A stretch of DNA of 64,000 bases, from contig JAMFTG010000058.1 of NCBI GenBank assembly GCA_023974075.1, forward strand, positions 447,405 through 511,404, in the 5' to 3' direction. Origin of the DNA: Chaenocephalus aceratus. Lineage: Eukaryota; Chordata; Actinopteri; Perciformes; Channichthyidae. Within the stretch, counting starts at the first letter, position 1; each line of letters begins with the position of its first letter. The notes beneath the pieces were generated by a model, which worked only from the letters and a program-made list of their open reading frames with translations, did not search any database and had not been told where the DNA came from. This document shows positions 34,618 through 46,960 of the stretch, one piece after another. A program made the position numbers and the translations under genes.

Positions 34618-35687
34618 ATGGACTGGATCATCCTGGTGGTGGTAATTGTACTGCAGTGGAATGCTAGAAGTTTAATTGCAAATGGACAAGAGTTCAACAA
34701 ATATATTGACAACCTGGGAGAGAAACCTAAAGTTCCTTGTATTCAGGAAACATGGCTGAAAGCACAACTGGGTTTTATTGTGAAGGGATATCCTGCAGCT
34801 AGACGAGATAGGGACTCTGGCAGAGGGGGAGGAGTCGCAACATTCATACAGAGTGGGATAAGTTACAAAGTTATGCATGTAGGTACAGATCATGAAGCAA
34901 TAGTTATAGGGTATGGAATGATAGAGGACCTATAGATATAGTGAATTATTATAATGTGGGGAATTAGATCAAAGTGTATTAGAGGATGCTGGGGGTTCAC
35001 TGCAAGACAAAGTAATATGGTGTGGGGGTTTTAACTCACATAGCTCGCTATGGGGAAGCAGGAGCACAGATGCAGATGGGGCAGTAGTTGAGGAATGTAT
35101 AGATGACCTCGGGCTAGTGTGCATTAACACTGGAGAAGGAACACGATATAATTGCACGAAGAATATAGAAACAGTACTCGACATTTGTATGTAGTGCTTT
35201 AGCAGGTATAAGTACATGGAATGTGGTGAAGCACACTACAGTGGGCAGCGATCATTATCCGGTAATGACTGAAGTTGGGACCAACATAAGGTTTGAAAAG
35301 GAAAGAAAAGTCCTAGATGGAAACTGGGAAAGGCTGATTGGGATGCCTTCCAAGCTGTAAGTACGAATAGATGTAAAACACTTCAAGAGGAAAATGATGA
35401 TGATATAAATAAATGAAATGATGAGCTGGTTAAGGTTATCATTCATTCAGCTAAAGAAACAATTCCGGAAAGTGCAGGAGTTAGGCGCACCAAGGGTGTA
35501 CCCTGGTGGAATGGTGAATGCAGTGAATCCATTAAAGACAGGAATAAAGCATTCAGGAAACTCAAACAACTCCATTCTCAGGAAGCTTTGAATCAGGGTG
35601 AAAGGGCCCAGGCTGTAGTGAGGAGAACAATAAGAACGCAGAAACGCACTTTTTGGAGGCAATATTGCAATAGTATTGGAAGAGAGT
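34618..35687 (+). pseudogene. I/Nimb-like LINE endonuclease part (arm C)
   Basis: Plus-strand counterpart of 11352-10280. Endonuclease frame 34618-34935 (LQWNARSLIANG, RRDRDSGRGGGVATF), broken by an extra 1-nt deletion near 34910, then pieces to 35687 including WCGGFNSHSSLWGS. The GDFN to GGFN change is shared with arm A, so the loss predates the duplication. The RT and RNase H regions present in arm A are missing after 35687. Confidence 0.75.
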
Positions 35688-36240
35688 AGCATCCAGGATT
35701 TGGGCCCGCTGTTTTAATTGTTTTATTATTATGTTTATTGTTATTTGTAGGGCTTTTTCCTAATATTTATTTTAGTTGAAAATATGTTGAAAGATTAGTT
35801 TAATATCTTTTTTTTAATTTTGCTATGAAATTCCGAATGAAATTCTGAATGAAAGGCTGCGCGAGAGACTGGTTTTTCGCTGGGTTGAGTCGTGTGGGGT
35901 TTTGAGTGAGATGCGGCACAGCAGCCTGTCAGTTTACCTTGCTAGGTTAGTTTGGCTAATATAATTTATATTTATCTGCAACAATGGATATCAGGAAGTG
36001 GTTCATGAAAGGAATATGGCAACTCAACGCCAGATGCAGGCACATTAGAAGACATCAGAGAAATTGACTCTCAAGCCGGCTCTCTCACAAACTCCCGCTC
36101 TGTGCGCAAGCAGACTGTGCACACGCACTCTGCCTCGCTCAATATCTCTCTCTCCACCTCGTCAACAGCCTTATGGCAACCTAAAACCCCTCTGTTTCCG
36201 TAACAACAATTCTCGAGCATCTAACAGCATCACTTTTTCA
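35688..36240 (+). other. Foreign 550 bp replacing the LINE middle; hAT-like start
   Basis: This sequence sits between the endonuclease part and the tail of the same LINE. It contains an ATG at 35984 reading MDIRKWFMKG, which resembles the N-terminus of some fish hAT/ZMYM-like transposases. Most of the stretch is AT-rich with no domain. Either an element inserted with deletion of the LINE RT, or a rearrangement brought it in. Confidence 0.4.
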
Positions 36241-37462
36241 TTTCTGGGATGAGAATAGGTCATACAGGTCTCAACCATACTTTAAGTATAATAGGAAAGC
36301 ATCCAACCGGAAAGTGTGTACACTGCAGCCAGCCAGAAACTGTTGAGCATGTTTTACTGCTTTGCAGGAAATATAGTACTCAGAGAAATGTGCTTTTCCA
36401 GACTCTGAAGAAAGCAACATTCCATGACTTGTCGCTATCAGGGCTGTTAGGGAAAACATCAGGCAATATATATTGTGAGATTATTATGTTTCTAAGAGAA
36501 ATTGATACATTTAAAAATAGTCTAGAGTTTTGGTTCTTTGTTTTGTTTCTTGTTTTCTGCATAGTCTCTTGTCCACACTCCTGTCCAGTTGGTGGCGGTA
36601 ATGCACCTACAAGTTGGTTTGCCAACTGCCAATAAACACAAGAGAAGAAGAAGAAGAAGAAGAAAACAAGAGGTGAGTGGATTTACACCTCTTGGCTTAC
36701 AGTTAATCACGAATCAGAAGTTATCTTATTTAACACAACAGCTGTAATCTTGTTAGAAAAAAACTCACAAAAAAACGTTTAAAATGTGCGACAAAGATAG
36801 TCTCAAACTATCTTTAAATAAAGTCTGAAAGCTACAGTCTAAAAGCTACAGTCTGAAAGCTAACGGCTATCGGCTAACAGCTACAGTTATTATTCCAGTT
36901 CGGCTCTGGGGAGTAACAGTTGATTTGTAATGCTCAGCTGACTTTATGTTAGTTATTTATTACACCAGTTGTCTTTAAGACGGTTTGAGTTGTTGTGTTG
37001 GTGCTCTTTGCCATAGATATGGTTTTAAATGTATGCTAACTAGCTTATTAGCATCGTCATTCACTGCGACGTAGCATTTTCCTATTGAAATGAATGGGGT
37101 TCTTCAGTTAGCTGCTAACGCTAAGCTAAGCGACGGTTTAGCTCATTAGATAAATAGATATACTTTATTTAAATAATGATTTATCTTAAACTGGGAAATG
37201 ATTGTGTCCCAGCAGAAGTGTTTTCAGGCATTACACGAGTTAAACATATTTAAAAGATGCAATAAGATAAAAAAAATGAAGCATTAGCAGCAAGTATACA
37301 CACAGGACACATATCACTAGAGTATCTAAAGAATACACAATATACAGAAAATACTGTATACATGGAGTACATTAAACAGTCTCACTAGCTAATGTTTGCT
37401 TTCTGTGTTAACTTAGTGATAGTTTCACACGGATAGCGTTATAACCGTGGTTCAAACAACCA
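36241..37462 (+). repeat. Composite unit copy C (LINE tail + partial flank)
   Basis: LINE C-terminal frame from 36249 with CVHCSQPETVEHVLLLC, ending with an altered C-terminus after REIDTFK near 36518; then the 3' UTR, a GAA run and about 800 bp of flank as in A, B and D. The unit stops at 37462, where an L2-like LINE begins. Confidence 0.8.
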
Positions 37463-37611
37463 TTAATTTCATTTCATTTCAAACCTTTATTTATACAGAT
37501 AAAATCCCATTGAGATCATTGATCTCTTTTCCAAGGGAGACCTGCTCAAGTAGTTCCACATGAAACATAAACAGAACAACAAAAGGACATCTTTCAGCAT
37601 CATTTACAAAA

Positions 37612-39258
37612 TTATCCACATAAACAGGTACCAATAGCTTCTGATTGAGTAGCATCCAACCGAGCTTTAAAAACATTTAGTGGCACCAGATTGTTCAGTT
37701 TCCATTTAATGTGCAGACTATTCCAAGACAGAGGAGCTGCGCATCTAAAAGCTGTCTTCCCTAAGACAGTCCTAGCAGTTGGCACATTTAATAAAACCAC
37801 AGCATTCGATCTCAGGCAGTAGCCACTTACAATTCTCCGTGAGATCAGGGAGCAGATATAAGATGGAAGTTTCCCTAGCATGGCTTTGTATATAAAATGT
37901 CCCAGTGACTGAGCCTCCGTACAGTTAGTGAAAGCAGACCAGCCCTTGCATACAGGGTGCAGTGATGGGTTAATGCTTTACAGTTAGTCACACATCTCAG
38001 AGCGCTGTGATACGCAGCATCTAACTGGACCAGGCAATGGGCAGGTGCATTCATATAGACCAGATCCCCAGAGTCCAGCACAGGTCAAAGGTCACAGAGC
38101 CTCTTCCTGGCCTCAAGCGAGAAACAGGACTTGTTTCTGAAAAAGAAACCTAGCCTAACCCTCAGTTTTTTTAGCAGGTTATTGACCTGAAGTTTAAAAG
38201 TGAGACAATCATCAAGCCAGATACCAAGGTATTTGTAACAGGCAACAACTTCAAGTTTTGTTCCTTGCGTAGTTACAATATCTAAAACGGGCTCTGGTGT
38301 CTTTTTAGCTTTAGAAAAGAGCGTTACCTTGGTTTTATCCACATTTAAAAGAAGCTTTAGTTCAGAGAGCTGAGTCTGAATAGTGTTAAAAACAGCCTGT
38401 AATTTAACAACAGCCTCCTTAATGGAGGGACCTGCACAATACATCACGGTATCATCCGCATAAAAATGTAAAGTAGCTTCATCCACATTATCACCTACGC
38501 TGTTAATATATATGGAGAATAAAAGTGGTCCTAAAACAGAACCTTGTAGGTACACCATTAGAAATGTTTAACCACTCAGAAGACAGTCCATCAAAATGAA
38601 CACATTGGGACCTTTCAGAGAGGTAGTTCACAAACCACCCCACTGCAAGGCTGGATATGCCTATACTGGCTAGCCTCTGCTTTAAAATGCGATGATCAAC
38701 GGTGTCAAACGCTTTGGAAAGGTCAATAAACAGAGCTGCACAACTCTGCTTATTATCTAAAATAGTAGTAATGTCATTCACCACTTTCATTGTCGCAGTG
38801 ATGGTGCTGTGTTGCTTTCTGAAGCCTGACTGATGTTTAGACAGGATGTCATTTGTACATAAAAACTCCTTTACCTGTTCGCTCACTAGGCGTTCAAGAA
38901 CCTTAGCCAGAACTGACAATTTAGAGATTGGCCTATAGTTATTTAAAATAGTTGCCTCCCCTCCTTTCAGTAAAGGCAGGACATAAGCAGACTTCCATAC
39001 TTTTGGAATTGTATTTGTGCTGAGGGAGAGGTTAAAAAGAGAAGTGAGAGGTGGAGCAATAAAATCTGCAGCTATCTTTAAAAAGAAAGGTTCTAAGTTG
39101 TCCGGGCCAGCCGGTTTCCTAGGATCTAGCTTAGATAAGGCTTCATGAACAACATTGACAGTAAAAGGAGTAAAACTGAAAGGGTTTTCCAGACCACGTT
39201 GTTCAGAGTCACAGACTGTGGTGTTTACAGAAGCAGAGTTAGTCACAGAATCAAACAT
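37612..39258 (-). pseudogene. L2-like reverse transcriptase (frame-broken)
   Basis: Three pieces: 39258-38503 (KPAGPDNLEPFFLK, LNNYRPISKLSVLAKVLE, FIDLSKAFDTVDH), 38558-38085 (GSVLGPLLFSIYINS, FYADDTVMY as active site, LGIWLDD) and 38081-37612 (C-terminal thumb and tail with KTAFRCAAPLSWNSL). The frame breaks at about 38530 and 38085 are single small indels, suggesting moderately recent death. Confidence 0.75.
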
Positions 39259-39343
39259 AGAACCGCTTATAGAAGGTTTTCTGTGGTAACTGACAAATAG
39301 TACTTCGACTTTGCACTTTTGACATTTGAAGTGAAGCTATTCC

Positions 39344-40741
39344 TTAGCTGCCTGAACGCAGCCACTCTATATCTGAGCCTGATTTCCTAGCCTTTGCCCA
39401 GGCCTTGTTTCTCTCATGAAGGAGACTAGACAGCTCAGCAGAAAACCAAAGATTGTCTCGTCCCTTCACTCTGAATTTACGCAGGGGTGCATGTCTATCA
39501 ATGATCTCCATAAAACCAAGATAAAAATAAGACCATGCGGTTTCTACATCAGCACACAGATCGATTTTACTCCAATCAAAATCAAACAGATCATGCACAA
39601 AACCCTGCTCCACAAAATGTTTTATGTCTCTCTTGATGATAATGCGAGGTTTAACCTTTTGGACCTTAGTGTCCCTAATTGTGGCTACAACACAGTGATC
39701 GCTCAGATCATTTGCAAATACTCCCACAGAAGAATATTTATGGGGAGCATTAGTTAGAGTGAGATCAATTAGGGAGGATTTATTAGGGGACTTAATATTT
39801 GGGCGAGTAGGACTGTCCACAATCTGAGTAACATTTAAAGAGATACAAAGGTTTTTAAAATCCTCTGACTCTGCAGTTAACCAGTCCCAGTTAAAATCTC
39901 CAAGTAGCACTATTTCCTTGTAGTCTAGCTGGGATAAAAGATTTGCTAGTGAAGACAAGGAGTCTTTGACAGCTGAGGGGGGTCTGTAGCAGCCCACCAC
40001 CATGACCTGTTGACCCTTTGCCACTTCTATATTTAAGGCTAAAAATTCAAATTGCTTACTGATCGATTTGGAAACTAATGTGGTTACACTGAACTTATTC
40101 TTAACATAAATTGCAACGCCACCACCTTTATTAGGCCGGTCGGTACGATACACATTAAAACCATTTAAGGCAATGTCAGAGGCCAAAATAGATTTGTTTA
40201 GCCATGTTTCAGATAAGACAATGACGTCAACGTCAGTCGATTTTGCCCAGATATGGACAAAATCTAGTTTACCTAACAGACTGCGCACATTCAAGTGGAT
40301 GAAACCCAACCCAGACCTAGCTTTAAAATCAGCAGGAGTAGCGATCTGACTATTACTACTGGGCGGACCAGGGTTAGGTTGTACATTTCCTGACAGTAAT
40401 AACAACAAAACCAGGCATCTTTTCCTCTTAAATGACACACATACATTGTCATCTAATTTAGAAACACCGGAAAAGTCTGCGAGAGTGTGATTTGAGCTTA
40501 AGAAGCAGTCCTGAAGAACCATCATCGCAGGAAAATAAAAAAGACAAACATATTTAGTCGAGCAGATTGACTGTGACAAGGCAACCGGTAATTGTTTGAG
40601 CAACACATCCGAACCTTTGCAGGGGATGCCCACTGCAGGTGGCAGAACAGACCTGAATCCAGTAGTCTTCTCAGAATGACTAGAGATCTTCTCATAGTCC
40701 AAAACAGTTAACAGGCACAGCAGAATCCCGATATGGGCCAT
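39344..40741 (-). pseudogene. L2-like ORF, N-terminus and endonuclease, with NPGP motif
   Basis: Open for 465 codons from the ATG at 40741, chosen because it starts a hydrophobic leader (MAHIGILLCLLTVL); the frame is open 7 codons further upstream. A second hydrophobic run, VLLLLLSGNVQPNPGP, ends at codons for NPGP (40375-40364), resembling a degenerate 2A translational-skip signal. Endonuclease motifs follow: LNVRSLLGKLD, LSETWLN, NKGGGVAIYVKN, LLGDFNWDW (catalytic GDFN intact) and SDHCVV. The frame ends at 39344 in a small deletion before the RT. Confidence 0.75.
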
Positions 40742-40888
40742 TTTCCCAGACCAGCAGAGCATCCGGATAGGCGTGCAAGCAGGCCCGAAATGTGGAGGCG
40801 CTCCGTTCTCCTCGCGATATCCCCGGTGCAGAACCTCCTCAGTAGGCCTATAGCAGGATAGGCGAAGCAGGACCAGCTCGAGGCGACA

Positions 40889-43148
40889 TGTTGAGCATGT
40901 TTTACTGCTTTGCAGGACATATGGTACTCAGAGAAATGTGCTTTTACAGACACTGAAGAAAGCAACATTCCATGACTTGTCGCTATCAGGGCTGTTAGGG
41001 AAAACATCAGGCAATATATATTGTGAGATTATTAAATTTCTAAGAGAAATTGATACATTTAAAATAATTTAGAGTTTTGGTTCTTTCTTTTGTTTCTTGT
41101 TTCCTGCATAGTCTCTTGTCCACACTCCAGTCCAGTTGGTGGCGGTAATCCACCTACAAGTTGGTTTGCCAACCGCCAATAAACACGAAAGAAGAAGAAG
41201 AAGAAAACGAGAGAAGAAGAAGGACAAAACAAGAGGTGAGTGGATTTACACCGGTTAGCTTACAGTTAATCACGAATCAGAAGTTATCTTATTTAACACA
41301 ACAGCTGTAATCTTGGTAGAAAAAAAAAACTTTAAAATGTGCGACAAAGATAGTCTCAAACTATCTTTAAATAAAGTCTGAAAGCTATCGTCTAACAGCT
41401 ACAGTTATTAATCCAGTTCGGCTCTGGGGAGTAACAGTTGATTTGTAATGCTCAGCTGACTTTATGTTAGTTATTTATTACACCAGTTGTCTTTAAGACG
41501 GTTTGAGTTGTTGTGTTGGTGCTCTTTGCCATAGATATGGTTTTAAATGTATGCTAACTAGCTTATTAGCATCGTCATTCACCGCGACGTAGCATTTTCC
41601 TATTGAAATGAATGGGGTTCTTCAGTTAGCTGCTAACGCTAAGCTAAGCGACGGTTTAGCTCATTAGATAAATAGATATACTTTATTTAAATAATGATTT
41701 ATCTTAAACTGGGAAATGATTGTGTCCCAGCAGAAGTGTTTTCAGGCATTACACGAGTTAAACATATTTAAAAGATGCAGTAAGATAATACAAATGAAGC
41801 ATTAGCAGCAAGTATACACGCAGGACACATATCACTAGAGTATCTAAAGAATACACAATATACAGAAAATACTGTATACATGGAGTACATTAAACAGTCT
41901 CACTAGCTAATGTTTGCTTTCTGTGTTAACTTAGTGATAGTTTCACACGGATAGCGTTATAACCGTGGTTCAAACATCCATGAATGTCACTTTCTATGTG
42001 AATAAAGTCATTTTAATGAAATAAAAGTGAACTAACTGTGAGCTGTAAGTTAGAATGTAAGTTGCTACACAGATTATGATGAATTATATCTAAATATTTG
42101 TATTATATTAATAATAATTTACACAGAAAACCAAGTTGTTATCGTAATGGTTAAAGTCATGTGCATGTAACGTTAATAACTATCTGACCTTTCTATCATG
42201 TTCTCCTCTGCTTAGCATCACATTGACCAAATGGATCCATTTGGACCATGTTTACGTCACAGCAGCAGAGATGAGACAAGGCACTGCACGTGGTGTGATA
42301 AAACACTACATAGAAGCATCTAGAAATAGAACATATCATTGAATAAACTCTTTGAATTCCTCCTCTTCACTGCTGACAGTTTATGATGAATTATATCTAA
42401 ATATTTGTATTATATTAATAATGAAGCAGCTCTGTGGTCTTCATCAGGACAGCTGATGAGCAGCATGGAGGAGAAGAAGGAGGCCCCTGGAGCTCAGGTC
42501 AGTGTGCACTTCATCACAAGATATTCCTAATTCCAGCGTTTCCGCCAGGCGGGCGTCTTGCCTTCATTTGACGCCCTTATTCAGCTCGGAGCGCCATCTA
42601 CTAGGGGTGTGACGCAGGGCTCGACATTAAGGACTGCCCGATGGCCCGGGGCCGTCTAGTATCTAGCTCAGGCAAGGAAGCCTCACCTGCTGGGTGCCCC
42701 ATCGGGCAATCTATCATGCCAGTATCATGCAGCTCGCGGATCCAGTAGTGAGGGACCCGACAGTGAAACTAAACAATCTATAACTAGTTACGGTAGTTTG
42801 AGAGGTCATTAAAATAGCTACGTGTGATATTCTAACCTGAAGTGTGTGTTTTGTCCGCTCACCGCTGCAGCTGATCTCTCTCTCCCGTCAGATCAGACTT
42901 CACTCGCGTTTATGTCCATATCGATCAGATGCAGCTAGTTCTAGCTAATGATAGACTACCTGCTTATTAAAAGACACCTGAACAATAAGTGTCGCTATGC
43001 AACCGGGTGAGGCCACAAAGTATAGCGCAGCATTATGCATGTGTTTACATGCCCACCGGAACCCCGAGGCATTACCAACAGATCAACGCACAATCAACCC
43101 ATCCAGGACATCTCTTTCTCCACATTAAGTGTTAGACATTAGAGTTGA
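40889..43148 (+). repeat. Composite unit copy D
   Basis: Starts inside the LINE tail (TGTTGAGCATG), then the 3' UTR, a GAA run (41195-41222) and the full 1.9-kb flank, including the segment deleted from copy B. Collinear with A (inverted) to its end, and followed directly by the 20-bp minisatellite. Confidence 0.85.
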
Positions 43149-43627
43149 CTCTTCTGGTCTGTCACATACTCTTCTTGTCTGTCACATCCTCTTCTTGTCT
43201 GTCACATCCTCTTCTGGTCTGTCACATACTCTTCTTGTCTGTCACATCCTCTTCTTGTCTGTCACATACTCTTCTTGTCTGTCACATACTCTTCTTGTCT
43301 GTCACATCCTCTTCTTGTCTGTCACATACTCTTCTTGTCTGTCACACTACTCTTCTTGTCTGTCACATCCTCTTCTTGTCTGTCACATCCTCTTCTTGTC
43401 TGTCACATCCTCTTCTTGTCTGTCACATCCTCTTCTTGTCTGTCACATCCTCTTCTTGTCTGTCACATACTCTTCTTGTCGGTCACATACTCTTCTTGTC
43501 GTCACACACTCTTCTTGTCTGTCACATCCTCTTCTTGTCTGTCACATCCTCTTCTTGTCTGTCACATTTACTCTTCTTGTCGGTCACATACTCTTCTTGT
43601 CTGTCACATCCTCTTCTTGTCTGTCAC
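43149..43627 (+). repeat. 20-bp minisatellite (about 24 copies)
   Basis: Same unit as 18490-18886, with more length variants (21-nt and 19-nt units near 43347, 43500 and 43570). Not coding: the apparent 118-182 residue frames are three readings of the same repeat. Confidence 0.95.
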
Positions 43628-43994
43628 GTAAGTGGAGCAACTGAAGCGTATTGCGCTAAAGGGAAAGTATATAAGTATATATCTTGTACTTGAGTTAAAG
43701 TAGAAGTACCAGAATTTAGGAACAATCCTGCAATCAAAATGTTCCTCAAATAAAAGTACAAAAGTATTATCGTCAAAATATAGTTTAAAGTAGCGATAGT
43801 AAAAGTACTCAGGTCTTGTACTAGAAGCACCAGAGTGTAGGAATACTCCGTTACAGTAAAAGTACTGCATTCAAAATGTTCCTCAAGTAAAAGTATTAAA
43901 GTAGCGACAGTAAAAGTAGTCGTTGTGCAGATTGGTCCATTCAGAATAATATATCTGATGTGTTTTATAATGATTGATCATGAAAGTGTTCTCA
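43628..43994. repeat. Dispersed AGTAAAAGTACT-rich repeat
   Basis: AT-rich, with repeated AAAGTAGAAGTACCAGAAT and CAAGTAAAAGTA phrases, a dispersed repeat pattern common in teleost DNA. Its downstream part runs into the 48-bp minisatellite. No gene. Confidence 0.5.
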
Positions 43995-44430
43995 AAGCTG
44001 CTGAAGGTGCAGCTAGTCTGAAGTACTTTGTAGACTGCAGGGTAGCTGGTGAAGGTGCAGCTAGTCTGAAGTACTTTGTAGACTGCAGGGTAGCTGGTGA
44101 AGGTGCAGCTAGTCTGAAGTACTTTGTAGACTGCAGGGTAGCTGGTGAAGGTGCAGCTAGTCTAAAGTACTTTGTAGACTGCAGGGTAGCTGGTGAAGGT
44201 GCAGCTAGTCTGAAGTACTTGTAGACTGCAGGGTAGCTGGTGAAGGTGCAGCTAGTCTGAAGTACTTTGTAGACTGCAGGGTAGCTGGTGAAGGTGCAGC
44301 TAGTCTGAAGTACTTTGTAGACTGCAGGGTAGCTGGTGAAGTGCAGCTAGTCTGAAGTACTTGTAGACTGCAGGGTAGCTGTGAATGTGCAGCTAGTCTG
44401 AAGTACTTTGTAGACTGCAGGGTAGCTGGT
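43995..44430 (+). repeat. 48-bp minisatellite (about 9 copies)
   Basis: Unit of 48 nt starting GAAGGTGCAGCTAGTCTGAA, repeated with 1-2 nt variants. As 48 is a multiple of 3, a plus frame (43925-44224) shows a 16-residue repeat EGAASLKYFVDCRVAG; indels near 44220 and 44340 break it, so coding is unlikely. Confidence 0.9.
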
Positions 44431-44461
44431 GGATTTACTCCAGGTGGAACTAAAGTCTGAC

Positions 44462-46594
44462 TCAACACTTGATTAGATTTACCAGTAGTGTTCGAGTAGC
44501 AGGTTCCTGCAGCCAATTGTAAAGAAAACATCTTGCTCTGTTATAATGCTGTGGCCCTTGGAGAAGAATATACACACTGTCTTTGAGACATTTGGTTTGC
44601 AAACAGTTATTGTTAAGCCAGGATGTAATATTCTCCAACACATCAGGGACCTTGGTAGCAGCCTCTTCTGCGGTTCTGCCATGAGTAAAAACAACTGTAT
44701 CATCAGCATACATTAATACATCACATTCTCCACACACAGAAGGCAGATCATTTACGTACATACTAAACAGGATTGGGCCCAATACAGAGCCCTGTGGTAC
44801 TCCAGTTGACAAACACTAGACTTATGGTTCTCAATTTGAACACAAGGAGCTGTTGTTGAGATGATTGATGATTTGTTGGCAATCAATTTCTCAAATACCT
44901 TGGATACTATGGGTAAGATCTGATGGGCCTATAGTTGGATGTCATGAGAGGGTCCCCACCATAGCTATCAAGAACACAAAACAGTTCTTTAGCCCCTCTG
45001 TCCTGGGGTTGTCAACATGGATGTTAAAATCACCAACAATGACTAGACGGTCAAAGTCAAAACACACTATAGACAGCAGTTCAGTAAAGTCATCAAAAGA
45101 AGCTAAAAGAAGCTGAGAGCACAGCTGAACTCCCGCAGCCCTGGGGCCCCTACATTGGTTGTGATGGCAGATGACCGGGTTTGGTCAAGTTGCTCTCTAC
45201 TGGTGAGGAAAGCGGCATACCAGTAAATCAGGTATGGATTACTTCCATTTTGGCCATTCTTGACACCAAGATGTCTGCTTGTATTGTGTTGCTGCTGAGG
45301 AGTCTAGGAAGAGGGCTCTTGCAGAGGTGTGACGTTTATCTAAATGTTTAGTGATGATGTGAACCAGAGCAGCAGCAGTACCACCCCCTTGCTTATAGGC
45401 ACATTGGTATGGATCAAGTATGTCTTGTCCGTCACAATAGGTTTAGCTGAAGAGGTCATTCCTGTCACGGTGCTCATGGTGTCCCACACTTTTTTGGGGT
45501 CTTTGGCTTTAAAAGCATTTCCCAAAAGCTCTCTGTGTGTTTTGATTCCCTCAATTTGACTTTCAGCTCTCTCTCTGTCTGTTCAAGTGCTCCGTAGTCT
45601 TTGTTTCATGTCCTTAGTCACATATGATTTATTACTTTCTTTTCTGATTGACTTCCCTTGAGTTTGGTCTTATCCACTGGATCATATTCACAACATTATG
45701 ATCAGAGGTCAGTATTGGTGTCTGTCTTTAGACACATAGGCTCCTTTATCATTAACAAAGCATTTGTCCAGGATAGTGTCTTCCTGCTGTGATCCCTAAC
45801 GCACTGCTGGAACCCAGGTAACAGTCTCCAGGCGACATCGCTTCATGTCCCGAGCACTATTGCCGGTGCATTGGTGGCTGAGTTGCAGCTCGTGAACACG
45901 GTGTCCTCTGCCGCTGGGAGGCACGTAAACAACAAACTGTAAAATACACCCGGATTCTCGAGCAGATAAAAGGGTCTTGACGTCATGCCGAGAATTTCTA
46001 CGTTGGGATTGCAGGTTTTACATTTGACTGAGTATGATCGGCACCACAGATCATTAATATACACACAAACACCGCCTCCTCTGGTTTTCCCCAAGTTCGC
46101 ATCCCGTCTGCTCGAACAAGGGCGAGTCCGGGTCCTTCAGAGAGAGATTCAGGCATCGTAGATTGGAGCCAACTTTCCGTGAAACATAATCAAGAGGCCT
46201 CGAGAAATTCATGACAGTACCTTGTGTGTCCTTAGTGTGTCCACGTTGTTGCTCAATGAGCGCAGGTTTGTGAGAATGATGGATGGAAGTGGTGGCCGGC
46301 TGAATCTCCGCCGTATTCTGAACGCCTCCCCTCCTTCCTCGTCTCTTTTTCCCTGGAGTTTCTAAGCGGCTCCCGAGGGATTTCATCCAATAACGAAGAG
46401 CACAGATGGCTTGGTGTATTCGTAGGAGGCCGATCGCATTGTAGCTCGAGCATAGCCTCGCGGCTGTAGCAGCGCAGAGGCCGGGGCTCCTCGCCATACC
46501 TGTTCGTGCTGTCACTCAGGTGTGTCTTGGAAAGTTGAATGGCCAGACATGGTCTGCAGAAGGCCAATGTAATCCACAGGACCAAAAGCATGGT
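44462..46594 (-). pseudogene. Decayed L2/Rex1-like LINE, direct-duplicate copy 2
   Basis: Collinear with 22975-25050. N-terminal part 46591-46253, endonuclease 46515-45843 with GGGVCVYINDLW, RT pieces 45525-45340 and 44812-44479 with GVPQGSVLGPILFSMYVND and MYADDTVVF. The C-terminal part seen in copy 1 (22539-22930) is absent; the 48-bp minisatellite lies there instead. Frames are broken in many places, some shared with copy 1. Confidence 0.75.
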
Positions 46595-46960
46595 CTCTCA
46601 AAATGACGTTTCATACAGACACAACAAAGTTTAGACAAAAAAACAAAACCCAAGAGGAACGGAGCATACTGAGACTCGCAGTGACAGGATGCCGTCTCCC
46701 TCTGTCTCCTGTATACCAGAGGTGGGAGTAAGTCATACATGTGCAAGTCTCAAGTTACTGGGGTGAGAGTCAAGCAGTCAAGTCCTACGAAATCCTGATG
46801 AATAACCCCAGTTTAAATCAGTTAAAAGACAGTGGTTATGAAACTAGAGTTTTTTTTTAAACCCCAACAACAATGGAGAGTGGGGCTCTGAAATCATAAA
46901 GTGTGTGTGTGTGTGTGTACACAGTGAAGGCACAGCTCTTTGCATCTGCTGCGGCTCTTC

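Larger units (their letters stand above)
37463..40888 (-). mobile_element. Nearly full-length L2/CR1-like LINE
   Basis: A 3.4-kb minus-strand non-LTR retrotransposon, with 5' UTR about 40888-40742, ORF with endonuclease and RT, 3' UTR, and a terminal TGAAA repeat at 37463-37490 next to TAAATAAAGG. Tandem pentamer tails are typical for L2-like elements. It separates composite units C and D, and each unit is truncated at its side of the insertion, so insertion was accompanied by deletion or unequal exchange. Several frame breaks inactivate it. Confidence 0.8.

Noticed and set aside
43925..44224. Secreted or structural 16-residue repeat protein
   Set aside because: Period happens to be 48 nt, but later units contain frame-breaking indels and no gene context exists.
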